Source: Gnetum montanum
Taxonomy: Eukaryota > Streptophyta > Gnetopsida > Gnetales > Gnetaceae
NCBI GenBank assembly: GCA_015680685.1
Contig: MNCI01016373.1
Location: forward strand, 30,567-94,566
Direction of reading: 5' to 3'
DNA: 64,000 nt
Each line of letters begins with the position of its first letter. Position 1 is the stretch's first letter. This document shows, in pieces, positions 36,340-47,479 of this stretch. The translations under genes were made by a program, and so were the position numbers. The notes below the pieces were generated by a model. It saw only the letters and a list, made by a program, of their open reading frames with translations. It did no database searches and had not been told where the DNA came from.

Positions 36340-36670
36340 TACATTATGTAATGAATAAATTTCTAGATAGAACACCTTTGAAAAACAAAGGTGGTTAAGT
36401 AAATAATAGCAAATTTCTTTATGTACTAGATAACTTTGTAGATATGAAACCTATAAAGAATATGATGTTAGCCTTATGGTAATACTATTTATTTGAAAGC
36501 TCTAAGTTATGGATTCGATTTTGGTTGGAAATGCTAAGTGAATAGATTACAATGAAGTTCTCTATATAATGGATAACTTTGTAGATAAGAAACCTCTAAA
36601 GATCATAGGTGGTTAATAGATAATAGTAAAGTTCTCTATGTAATGGATAACTTTGTAGGTAGAAAATTAA
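36340..36670. repeat. Degenerate tandem repeat, ~75-bp unit
   Basis: TATGTAATGGATAACTTTGTAG-like words recur at 36345, 36420, 36563 and 36637, each followed by a GAAACCTCTAAAG or AAGGTGGTTAA block. Spacings are about 75, 143 (two units) and 74 bases. Confidence 0.65.
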
Positions 36671-37249
36671 AGAAACTCTTGAAATTATAATTCATTTTAA
36701 TAATGTTAATTAAGATTAAGGATAATTTAATCTTGGTTTAGTGGCCTATTTTGACAAAAAATAAGTAATCTAGGAGAGGTGTCAAACCCCCCAAAAATGA
36801 ATAATAATATTTAAAAAATTTAGTGTACATTAAATTATTGAAGAGAGATTCTAAAGAAAAAGTTTGATAGTTTTGAGGATGCCTTTTCATGTTTTCATGC
36901 TTACAAAAACTCTTCAAAAACATCCCCTCTAAGTTAGAAAAAGAATCATACCTTGCCCTTATTTAGAAGTGTGCTCACTAATTTTCACTTCTTACTAAAG
37001 GGTTTGTTGTAAAGAGAAGGAGAAAACTCTCTAAAGAAAAAATTACATCAATTAGATATAAAGAAAAAATAGCAATAAAATCTGAAAGCTTTCCATCCTT
37101 GAGCCTCATAAACAAAAAGAAATTAATATTTTAGAGAATAAATTATTTTTTTAACTTTTACTATGAGCTTTTTTACTTAAAGTTATAGCTAAAAAGTGAC
37201 ATCTTTGAGAATACGATATTTGACACCAGTTCATAGTAATACTCTTGAC

Positions 37250-39960
37250 ATTGAAGCTTCCAATAGAGTAGAGAACAAATGCTCAAAGAAAATTCCAAAT
37301 GTAAAAAATGAAGTAGATAAGAAAGCTAATTATTAAGAATAACTTGATTGATGCTTGGTTGAAAGTTGTTACAAATTTGGGATGTCCATTTCCAAGCATT
37401 CTAAATAATAGGATACTTAAAAAATTAAGAAAATGAGTCTTCACTTCTACAAAGAGGAAATTGAGGAGAAACATTTCTCACATGTTTAAGATGAATGTTG
37501 ATAGGAAGATCTTGATGAACACTATATCATAAAAAATATGAATTTTAGAAAATGTAAAAGTTCTCCAAATATCTTTCATTTTTCCTATCCAAAAGTATGA
37601 TGATAATTTCATTTTCTAGGCCTTATTAAATTTTTTATGAATAAATTCATTCTTTGTCATAATCTCATAAGCAACTTTTGAATTAAAATTATTGTTATCA
37701 ACATTAATAAATTCTCAAGTCTAGAAATTAATTTTTCAAAATTCTTTTTCCTCTTTGTTTTCAAACCATAGAGGCTACAAGCTTCACTTCAAGTACTTCA
37801 TCTATCATGCATGTGTAGAGAAGAAACTATAGTGATAACAAATTTGCTCAAAATGGTACACAATTTAGATGCATTAGTAGCCCAAGGTTCCTCATTAAAA
37901 GAAAGTCAAATGGGCTAATGTTTATAAGAATATCTTCTAAAAATATAATATGATTGTAATTTAAATATTTACTAAGCTTACACAATGTCTTCCAAATTTA
38001 TTTAAGAATTGGAGAACAAAGAATAGAAATGGCATTAGGAAAAAGAAAAAAGATTATGAAGAAAGTTATTAGAAGACCAACTATTACCATTCTTAGGTTT
38101 TCCTTACATAAGTTGATTTCTTCAAAGGAACAAGAAACTACAATGATAACAAATTTGCTCCAAGTGGTACACAACTTAGATGCATTACTAGCCAAAGCCT
38201 CCTCATTAAAAGAAAGCCATGATGGGCTGATTCTATAAGCATATCTTCTAAAAATATAATATGATTGTAATTTCAATATTTACTAAGCTTGCACCATGTC
38301 TTCCAAATTTGTTTAAGAATTGGAGAACTAATAATAGAAATGGCATAAGGACAAAAAATATTGTGAAGAAAGTTATTAGAAGATCAACTATTAGCATTCT
38401 TAGGTTTTCCTTGCATAAGTTGAGTTCCTCAAAGGAGCATCCAAACATCATCTCCATTAATGCGCTTTGCAATCCATTTTGTAGCAAGAGAAATACCCTA
38501 TTTATAATAATTAACAAGGCCAAGTCCTTCATCTTTCTTGCTATTAGTGCATATAATTTCAGCAATTCTAGAAGAAACATTTCTATATTATTTGGCAAAC
38601 TAAAGAAATTGATGGATAATATAATCAATTTTATCATAAAAAGTTTTAGAAGGAGCCCAACAACTATAGTAATAAAAATGAGTTAATTAAATCATTTTCT
38701 TAATAACTAAAAATTTTCCACCAAACATGACCTTTTTTTCTTTCCATTTATTAAGATTCTTCTTAATTTTATCAATCACATAATTCCACAAAATAGTAAC
38801 ATAAGGCTAAAAATAAAAGCCTATTCCTAAAATTTTGAAAACAGAATCTTTCTACAAGAATTTCCAAAGCTTGAGAGTGACCTACTCATCAATATTATCA
38901 TTACAATAAATAATAGATTTTTTCCAATTGATTTAAAATCCATATAACATGCCATAATCCTTCAATCTAGCTAAAAAAATATTGATGTATTGCAAAGAAT
39001 TATTGATCATAAAAAAGGAAACATCTACAAAGTGTAAGTTAAGCAATTGAATACCTTAATCATCAATTGAAATTTCCTTTAGTGAAATTCCTTTATAGAT
39101 CATAATGCAAATTATGTGAAAGAACACATATAGTAATAATATATAGATAAGGAGTTAGAGGACAACCTTGACAACCTAACTATTTAAGAAAAAGGGAGGA
39201 ACTTAATTCCAAATTAGTAGCAACTTGAGCATTAGCATCAGTGAGTAGGATACAAACAAGTCAAATAAAATAATCATCAAATCATAGTTTGTAGAGATTT
39301 GAAATAATGAAATTCTATTCAATTCTATCATAATATTTAGCATAATCTAACTTAATAACAGTAATATCTTGATTAGTATTAGAAGTCCACTACATTCCCT
39401 CCAAAGCTACAATAACCTTATTTAAGATATGTCCACCCTTAACAAAACTATTTTTCTTAGGTCTAATGATATCTTCAATAATCTTCTGAATTTTGCATGC
39501 CATGCATTTAGCTAAAATTTTATAAACATTGCTAAGAAGAGTAATAGACCTTTAATTACCAATATGTTAAAGATCTCCATTCTTAGGATGAAGGAAAATG
39601 ATTTCTTTATTAGTATTTTTAGCAAGAGAAGCTTTTTTAATAGCTTTTTAGAAAACATAAAGAGAAAATATCTAATAATGTTTCAACGCTTCTTAAAAAA
39701 TTCAATAGAAAAACCATCAAACCCTGGAGCTTTACTATTTACTAAACTAAAGGCTGTTAGTTTGATTTATTTATTGTAATTTTTATTTTAAGGATGCTTT
39801 AATGTTATTTTATTATAAGATGAGGAATATGCTTACTAAAAACCTAGAAGGATTCTTTACTAAAAATTTTAGAAGAAAAATGCTTTTCTAAAAAAATTTT
39901 AATAGTTTCAAGATTTTTAATAATGGAATCAATTATATAAAGTAATTCTAATTTAGGTAT
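37250..39960 (-). pseudogene. LINE F, 3' part: reverse transcriptase to zf-RVT region (broken)
   Basis: Read on the minus strand. An Ala-Pro-Gly-Phe-Asp-Gly-Phe motif is at about 39730 (the conserved start of plant LINE RT). Arg-Gln-Gly-Cys-Pro-Leu-like sequence is near 39160. The catalytic box reads Phe-Val-Asp-Val at 39020-39032, where active LINEs have Phe-Ala-Asp-Asp. A Gly-Leu-Gly-Leu-like post-RT region follows at about 38500-38650. A zinc-finger-like stretch Pro-Leu-Cys-Arg-Ser-Glu-Asp-Ser lies at about 37440-37460. Many stops and frameshifts. The upstream half of the LINE is at 62183-63266, displaced by element D. The 3' end, somewhere left of 37250, is not defined. Confidence 0.8.
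37821..38440 (-). repeat. Tandem duplication inside LINE F
   Basis: Two units of about 307-311 bp, roughly 37821-38131 and 38132-38440, share AAGAAACTA, AACAAATTTGCTC, GGTACACAA and GAAGAAAGTTATTAGAAGA in the same order. The duplicated part encodes the region after the RT core. This is not a normal LINE feature; it is a later duplication in this copy. Confidence 0.75.
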
Positions 39961-40822
39961 TGATGAGCAACATGTATCCCCTACACCCAACCATATAAAT
40001 CATAAGCATTCATTAGTGATATGGTCAAATTCCATAGACATAGTTTCCTAAGTTGCCTATAGTCCTAACTCACACTTGTGTGTTATTAGTATGTATGGTT
40101 AAGTGTGAGCTAAGTTACATGATGTATATTTTTATAAGTATTTTTTAATATATTTTTTATCCTAATAGCTATATGGATAGGTGAAGGTTTAACACTTAAC
40201 TATCTAATTAATTAACTAATCTAGTCACTAACTATCCTAACGTATAATAACAATTGCCACTTACTGTACACATCTCAAACTCATATTAACACTACTGGGT
40301 TATCAAGTAAGTATTATTGGGCATACCAAATGTCCACTACTGGGATTACCAAGTGTAATACGTTATGCTTGAAGTGGTCGTACTCACATATTTATGATTA
40401 ATTATATTAATTATTTAATTTCATAAATGTAAATTGCATTAAAAGTAAAATGATAAATGTAAGTATTAAACTAATCTAAGTGTTGCAATGAATGTAGGAA
40501 ATCTCGATTTTATTGTTGTTCATGCCAATATGCTCAAGTACATAGGCACTCAAATAAAGCATTGTACAATCTCTTAAATTCACACTACATGTACTCAGAA
40601 GAAAAATATTCTAACTCTAGAGAAGAGAAAATACAAGAAATTATCTATGATATAAATCTAAGTTGTCATAGTTGTGAATGATTAGTGCATTTATATAGGT
40701 CTTCATATGTCAGTGTCAAAACATCTACATCAATGCATTTAACCATGTGTCAATGGGGATATGTCCATGGGGCTGCATCGACACAGGTATGTCAAAATAG
40801 GCTATCTAATTACAACTCATCA
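39961..40822 (-). repeat. Element D 3' LTR
   Basis: On the minus strand it runs from TGATGAGTTGTAATTAG to GTTGCTCATCA. It matches 61283-62182 throughout. A TATATAA-type box lies at about 40690-40697. The terminal hexamers are shared with A and B. Confidence 0.9.
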
Positions 40823-40845
40823 TACCACCATGACTGACTAAAAAC
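40823..40845 (-). promoter_or_regulatory. Element D polypurine-tract region
   Basis: On the minus strand TTTTTAGTCAGTCATGGTGGTA abuts the 3' LTR, matching TTTAGTCATGGGGGTA of element B and the decayed version in A. Confidence 0.65.
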
Positions 40846-40959
40846 TCATCCTTGAGTGAATAAAAGTAGGTTCAATATTCTTACAAAATCTGGGGAAGTA
40901 TGGAATTTATTAATTAGAAGACAACAGATTGATTGGCTGACTCTACTAACTCTGAGTGC

Positions 40960-42000
40960 TAGCTTATATAGGATTACAAAAATTAGTGTTCATTAGAAAA
41001 AAATTGGACACTTTACAAAAACTATAGTAAGTGCTTGTAAAGTCATTGAAGACATGATGAATTCTTAAATAATTCCTAGAGGTGGAGGCTATTGGGATGT
41101 TGAAGATCCTTCACTAGGTTCTGGTGTTGGTGAACCCTAAGGTTGGTCTACTACTATCATTACTTCCTTGCCACATGGATCATATGTAGTCCATGTAGCT
41201 TCATTGACATGGGCTAGTCTAAGGATGTTCCATAGGCATGACATCAAGGAAAATAGTTCCTTTTTGTTAAACTAGGCTGCAAATTGCTTTTTTTTTTTGA
41301 TCTTGAATATCTTTACTAGGTTCTACAAATCATGGTAGTCATTTATCATTTAGGTTAGATTCTTAGAAACAAATCATTGATCAAAGAATTTACTCCTAAA
41401 AACTTTAAGCTTTACATTGACTATCTTCAACTTTTGTCTTGTCTCATTATGATGCTTGAGTTTTGCCTCATAGACAAGGTAGGAACTAGCCACATATTTT
41501 CCCAACTTTGTCCTTGGTCTTCCTCCTATTAGCATTGCCAGGTTTGCATAACAAAGGTTGGTGAGCTTCATAGATTCTATTATCTCCTTGATTTGCAACT
41601 CCTTTAGATGATTTTTAGCTTTATTGTATTCAATCCATCAAAGAAGGACTACCACATGTTACCTTGTTGTTGAAGTTGCTAAAGGTCCTCATTCATCATT
41701 GCCTTTGCTAGTTGAATCTCTTTTTCATTGACCTATAGAATAAGTTCAACATGGTTCCTATAATGATTTTTTATGCATTAAAATTTCAAGGTCTCATTCT
41801 TCTAGGTGGCTACCCCAATGGTTGTCTTTTGGTGAAACACATGAACCTCCTTCATCGAGAGATTATGATTCACCATTTTCAACCTTCTCAAATCTAGATT
41901 AATCTTGGCTAGACACTCTTGCTATTGGGAAATGAATTTGACCATTTGGTCCTTTTGCTCCTCAAAATTCTGCAAGTGATGATTATCTTTGGTTAAGACC
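40960..42000 (-). pseudogene. Element D ORF3 (broken)
   Basis: On the minus strand this aligns with the ORF3 end of element A (about 13880-14850). The best open piece is 41374-41598, with Met-Lys-Leu-Thr-Asn-Leu-Cys and Ala-Met-Leu-Ile-Gly-Gly-Arg. The upstream part carries Asn-Leu-Asp-Leu-Arg-Arg-Leu and Asn-Leu-Ser-Met-Lys-Glu-Val-His, close to A. Charged, Leu-spaced sequence suggests a coiled coil. It starts right after gag sequence, with no pol between. Function unknown. Confidence 0.6.
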
Positions 42001-42446
42001 AAGTTATAATATTCCAAAGGATAGTAGTGGTGAGAGAAAGAGGCAAGGCTAGTAAGTCATGAGGAGATATAGGTTGTTGAACATAATATCCATAAGGGTC
42101 TAGCTGCTTGTAAGGATATTGCTACCATGGTGGTGGAATCCACCATGACTATTGATGTTTACACTTTTGGTATTTCTTCTAAACATGAGGATGCAGCCCA
42201 CTTAGATAATATGTTGATTGGTGGAACTACCACCTATAGTTGCCTTGTGGATAAGGCAATCACCTAGGTATTTACCATTATGAAAACTTGGTATTTAATG
42301 CATACATCCTAGACTCCTACAAATGTGATAGCACTATACAACATCACTTGGGATGTTCATATTGTTATGTTTTGCATCTATCAACAACTATTTTGGAATC
42401 TATAATCACTTCAATTGCTACAGCTTTATGCTTTTGCTAGTGATAA
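42000..42446 (-). pseudogene. Element D gag, C-terminal part
   Basis: On the minus strand this lines up with B gag at about 26700-27030: Pro-rich and Gln-rich tail, with a Gln-Gln-Pro-Ile-Ser-Pro-His-Asp stretch near 42060. The match stops at about 42000-42020, where ORF3 sequence begins. The other gag part lies at 59394-61110 beyond element E. Confidence 0.72.
42442..42446 (+). repeat. Target site duplication GATAA, left copy (element E in element D)
   Basis: GATAA directly before the E 5' LTR; the identical GATAA follows the 3' LTR at 59389-59393. Confidence 0.9.
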
Positions 42447-44094
42447 TGAAATACCACAAAATTTTGCATGTTATAACCAATCTTCATCATGTAGCTTTCA
42501 CCGCATGAAACTTGAGGCAAGACTTCATTGTAAATGTGAAAATTGTAACCCACAATGGGAAATTTCACATGCTTTATACTTTTGAGGTTGAAAAACACCT
42601 CATAAGTGGTCAAAGCCTCATTTCCCAAGTGAAAAAAGTCACCAAGTGTCTATATTTGGGCTTTGGGAGGAGGGGGTGGGGGGTTCAAAATGCCTTTTGG
42701 AATGCCAAAAAAGGCTATTTTATGGGTTTTGTGGGGGTGTACATTTTTTCATGTTGAAAACACATGCAAGGGATAGATCTCACCTATCCCTGGCATTGAA
42801 GGATGGGAGATTTGAAAAATTTCCCCCCTTCAACATGAAGACCAAATGCATAGTTTGGAAACTTTCCCTTCAAACTGAAAAGATTTTCCCCAACCTACAA
42901 AGTTTTCCCCTAACTTGAAAACTTTCCTCCCCAACTTGCAAATTTTTCCCCTAGCTTGGAAACTTCCACCTCCTCCTCCCCCCCCTTCTCACTAGTGTGG
43001 AAACTTCAATCCCCTAGCATGGAAGCCACAAAAAGTAAAATTCATCAAGTTATGCACTTTAATGTTGACCAGCCACTTCAACAAGCATGGTGGAGAGCTT
43101 AACATGGAAGATTCATCTCTAGCATGGAAGGGGTTCCCCAGTTACTATTTTTAGTCAATGGAATGGCCATGGGGGTAAGCACTTACTATATATAGTAACC
43201 CCCAAAATTTGAGCATCCATTTTATCTAAATTTGGCAGCCAATTTGCAGAAAAATTACATCAAATTTGCAGCCATTTTGCAGCTATTTCATAGCCAATTT
43301 ATATCCCAATCATGGCCACTATGCAACCCCATTCATGGCCCAAAGACCCTATAAAAGCCAAACTCCAACACCCTTTACAGGTTCCAGCAATTTTTTTGAC
43401 TATTGAGCAACAATTTTGACAAGAAATTCCAAGCAAGTTTAGCATTTTTGACACTCCACACTTGGGGCATTTTCAAGAACTTAAGGGTTATTGCAATCTC
43501 CCATGTTTGCATTCCCTTAAATCCCAACATGGAAGCATTGTGGCCTTGAGACTAGTGGATTTTGGGTGTCAAAACCACACTTGTGGGATTTCCAAACCCC
43601 ATCGTGGAGCAACTTGAAATCCAAATATTCCAACTTTATGAACCCCCTCCCCTCCAAGAAAAAACCCAATTGATAGATCCAAGGTTGAAGTAGTCAAGGA
43701 AGGTTCAATAACATCAAGAGTGGCTTAGCACCCAAATAGTGAAGTAGATTACCTTGGCTTTAATAAGCTTTGAAGTCTTGCACAAGTGAACCCCCCCCTT
43801 TTTTGCTCATCTAGACACCATTTATACATATTTCTCTAACTTATTCTTTATTATTTTCTCAATAAAGTTTTAAGTTTTGAGTTTTGTATTTAAAAATAAA
43901 TTTATTATTTGTGCATCATTTGGATTTGTTTATAATTCTATGTTTGCAAGTCCTTGGTTGATCTATCAAACCAACCAGGGTGCCTTGAATCCCATTTCTC
44001 TCATAAAGGCCCTAGGGATTTGGGGTTGAGGAACTTCTTACACCAAGGATTCTTGGTTTTTTCATTCCAGTAATCAAGGTTTTTAGTCACAATA
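42447..44094 (+). repeat. Element E 5' LTR
   Basis: 1648 bp from TGAAATACCACAAAATTTTG to AGTCACAATA. A TATA box TATAAAAG is at 43350-43357, in a context conserved in the 3' LTR (58647-58654). An AATAAA is at about 43860. It contains strong G and C runs, including a G-quadruplex-type run at 42658-42683 and C runs near 42979 and 43794. It matches 57877-59388 except for the assembly gap. Confidence 0.92.
43350..43357 (+). promoter_or_regulatory. TATA box in element E 5' LTR
   Basis: CCCTATAAAAGCC, conserved in the 3' LTR (CCCTATAAAAGTC at 58644-58656). It is a textbook plant TATA box in the expected middle part of a long LTR. Confidence 0.65.
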
Positions 44095-44102
44095 GTTTTT
44101 CT

Positions 44103-44127
44103 TGGTGCTATAAGGAGGGCTTGAACC
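44103..44127 (+). promoter_or_regulatory. Element E primer-binding site (tRNA type, possibly Lys)
   Basis: TGGTGCTATAAGGAGGGC followed by TTGAACC has the layout of a reverse-complemented tRNA 3' end: TGG for CCA, seven acceptor bases, five T-stem bases, and a T-loop ending in GAACC. The best guess is tRNA-Lys, with several mismatches. It starts 8 bases after the LTR, further than usual. Confidence 0.5.
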
Positions 44128-45355
44128 TATACCTAGATTTTTGTAACTAGATCTATTGTTATGGTCAATTTGCAAGGTTTTTCTTGATTTTAATAGCCAA
44201 TACCTTTGAAGTGTCAATGCTGGTCTTCTGCCCCCCACCACTATGATAAAAAATGCAATGTGGAAATTGCAAGTGGTTTGGTTTTGGATTTTCACAAAAT
44301 TTGTTATGAATTTTACAGCCCAAAGCTAGTGTTGATGTCTCTTCTACATCCCCAAACACCTCCACCCCCCCCCAGAGCATCCTCTTCCCATTTATTTTTA
44401 CTACCAAAATTTTATTTTCTATCTTCTAAAAGTGGGTAGTTCAACTCATTTGTGAATTGGCTTTTCCCCCCATTTTTCCAAGTTGAGAAAATTAGCAGCT
44501 ACCTAAGACCATTTTTAGTTGAAAAGAAATACTAACTTTCCAATTTTATTTTTAGGCTTTCCCCCATCATCATTGAGGTAGGAGGTGTGCTATTCCCATC
44601 ATCTCATCCTCCCATTTCCCTCCCCACACCTCCTCTCCCCCTCTGGCCTTGCTAACCCAACGTGGAAGTAGTTGGGAGGCTAGCATTGGTAAAGTTTGAA
44701 ACCAATTCTATAACCAGGTCTACTTTTGTTACAAGTTGAAAGCCATTTTCTAGATAAAACTTCCAAGGACACCAACACTACCTTTACTTCCCCCTGTGGT
44801 AGAAACCTTAGCATGGAAGTTGTAGGTGGTTTAGGTATTGGAATTTCACATCTGTTGTGAATTCCTAGAACAAAGCCAACGTGGAAGCCTTGATAAACAT
44901 TTAATTTTTTTTGCCATAATCTTTGTCACTAAACCAATGTTGGTTTCCATACCAACCAAGCCTACTTTTTCTTCCTTTTTGGTGAAAGTTGGCAACCTGC
45001 CAAAACCATCTTTGGAAACTACCAAGTTTCCATTTTGGTCTTCAAAATTTCCCCACTCTTTCCAACATTGGAATAAGAAGGTGTGAGATTTCCATTATCT
45101 CACCCTCCTTCTTTCACCCCTTTCCATACCTAGCATAGAGGCACTTAGGAAGCCAACTTGGATGAGTTTTGAAGCCAACGTTGTCAATATTCTATTTCTG
45201 GTAAAGGGGTAAACCCCCCTTATCCCATACTTACTAAGTATAGTAAGTATATCATTTTTTTCATTTTCATTTCCTCTAAGATTTTTTGAATTCCATTCAC
45301 TAGAATTTACTCCTATCTTAACGTTTATAGCCTATTCTTAAGCAATTATCAGCAC
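44128..45355 (+). repeat. Element E leader with imperfect ~0.5-kb repeats
   Basis: No coding motif. Blocks recur: GTGGTTTGGTTTTGGATTTTCAC (near 44271) against GTGGTTTAGGTATTGGAATTTCAC (near 44827), and GGTGTGCTATTCCCATCATCTCA (44585) against GGTGTGAGATTTCCATTATCTCA (45080). Spacings are about 555 and 495 bases. C-rich runs and GTGGAAG words are frequent, as in the LTR. Confidence 0.55.
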
Positions 45356-45362
45356 TATAACC

Positions 45363-47420
45363 ATGCCTTTTTGAAAATCCATCAAATTGCCCTTCACCTT
45401 CACTAGCGAAGATCATAACCAATAAATCGTGAGGGTGTATGATCCTAAAGACCCTCTAGTCATTGAGCATAAGCGATCTTTAAGAGCTAGAAGGGAGAGC
45501 CCTGATTTTGTAGCCATAATTGAAGATCTCTATAACTTCATTTGTGCAAAAATATAGGTAGGCATACTAATTCCATGAATTGAAGTTGAGGCCAAAAGGG
45601 AGTTTGAGCTCATACATAGGGATGGAAAAGAATACATCCCTTCCTTGTATGAAGAAATTCCTCTTAATGACGTTTATTCCTTCTAATTGATTGTCACAGA
45701 AGAGGAAGATGACCAGCCTACCTTTGGGGAACAACAGGAAGAGGAGGATGAATTTAGGGTAAAATCTAAACCTAAATACATCCTTGAAGGGCTGTTTCAA
45801 CAAACATCACCCAATGTCATAGAACCTTCCCCTAATGCTTTGATTTTCTCCATGGGCATGGTTCCACCATCTTCCACTCCTCTACTTCCTACTATGGTGG
45901 ATCCCATGCTAGTTGTAGAAACATATCATACTCAATCAATGCCACAAAGAACAAATTATAGTACATCAATGTCATTTGCAACATAGCCTAGATATACAAA
46001 ATCATCAATGGTGGCTTTTACCACTACAAATTCATTAACTACACACATGGGGTCCACCATGAGACCCCCAACAACACAAGGGTCACACACCACGTTTTTC
46101 CTATTTGTGCCTTAAGTACCAAAACAAACATCTTTTTCTTTGTTTGGCCCATAAGCCGCAACCATGGTGCAAACTTTTCCTTCTATCATGCAATTCATAA
46201 CTAGGCCACAAGCATCACAACAAATGCCACAAACATATGTACAAACCATGCAACCTATGGGGCCATCACAAGGCTTAGATCAAACCTTCCAAATGATCCA
46301 AGATCTAATAGAGGAGTTAAAGAGGCTTAAAGCCTCTACCACACAAATTGTGAAGATTATAGACTTCTATTAGGATGATTCCATAAGTCTTGTAGTCCCA
46401 TCTTTGACACTCCCTCCTGGTGTCCCCATTTCCCAATTTAGCAAATATAATAGAGAAGGTAACCCCAATGCTCACCTTACCACATTTTGATCTAAATGTT
46501 TGCTCTTACAACCATAGCCTCATACTATCGTGAGGATTTTTCCTATGTCTTTGACTAGGAAAGCACTCGATTGGTATCATGCATTACCCAGAGGGTTCAT
46601 ATCCTCTTTGGAGGATTTAGTACCCCAGTGTGTCAACCACTTCAAATATAACTTGAAGCTTGATACAACACTTCGCCAACTAATGAAGGTCAAGAAAGGA
46701 TCCTTAGAACTTGTCTAGAAATTCATTTAGTAGTGAATTGACTACTAAATGAAATACCAGAGCCCATAGTCGAAGCCCACTTGCTAGACATATTCAAGGT
46801 AGTAGTTAATGACTTCATCAAGTGAAAACTTTACTATCTTGATTCACGATCTCTTAGCCAAGTGTTCTCATAAACTAAAAACATAGAGGATGTCATGGAG
46901 GCTAGCCATGATCCAACCTACATATCACATAAAAACCAACACACTGGAAGAGACAAAGAAAAGAGGAAAAAAAAAACAATACAACCATAGCAACTGTAAC
47001 TAAGAAAAAAATGACCATGAACCAAGGGCCAAAGGTGAACCTACCCAACGCCCTCCACCAATGACCACAATAACCAATTGTCAATTTCTAGGACCAATAC
47101 ATCAACAACAAATAGGCCTAACTTCTAAAGGAGGGACAAGTCTAAATACACTGAGTTGTCATTAAAATCATCTGATTTTCTTAACCAACTATTGAGAAGT
47201 GGGTGCATGTAACACAAACAAATGACCAAGGCTGCTCGAAAGAAACATGAGTGACTATGTGAAATAGCCAAAGATCCCTCTTGGGCAACAAAAGATGATC
47301 CTCTGTTGGCTAGATCCTTCAAGCTAGATGACTTCTACCATTATCATCAATTACTTGGTCATGATATATACTTTTTCCTTGTGTTGAAGGATGACCTATA
47401 AAGGTTGATAGATAGGGGGG
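45363..47420 (+). pseudogene. Element E gag (broken)
   Basis: An ATG at 45363 opens a frame that soon meets stops. It continues as an acidic segment (Glu-Glu-Glu-Asp-Asp and Glu-Glu-Glu-Asp-Glu-Phe, 45687-45760), a Pro/Thr/Gln-rich middle (45780-46300), a short coiled coil (Leu-Ile-Glu-Glu-Leu-Lys-Arg-Leu, about 46310) and a capsid-like domain at 46440-46900 with Ala-Leu-Asp-Trp-Tyr and Phe-Lys-Tyr-Asn. That domain is the retrotransposon gag fold. Stops at about 45722-46140 and after 46718 break it. It is not closely related to the gag of A, B and D. Confidence 0.75.
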
Positions 47421-47479
47421 AGCTGGTCTTAGATGCTTCTAACCTAATTCGGTCATAAAACCAGTCAATGCAAGTATAC

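Noticed and set aside
45567-45803. 78-codon minus-strand frame
   Set aside because: Shadow of the acidic part of element E gag on the plus strand.
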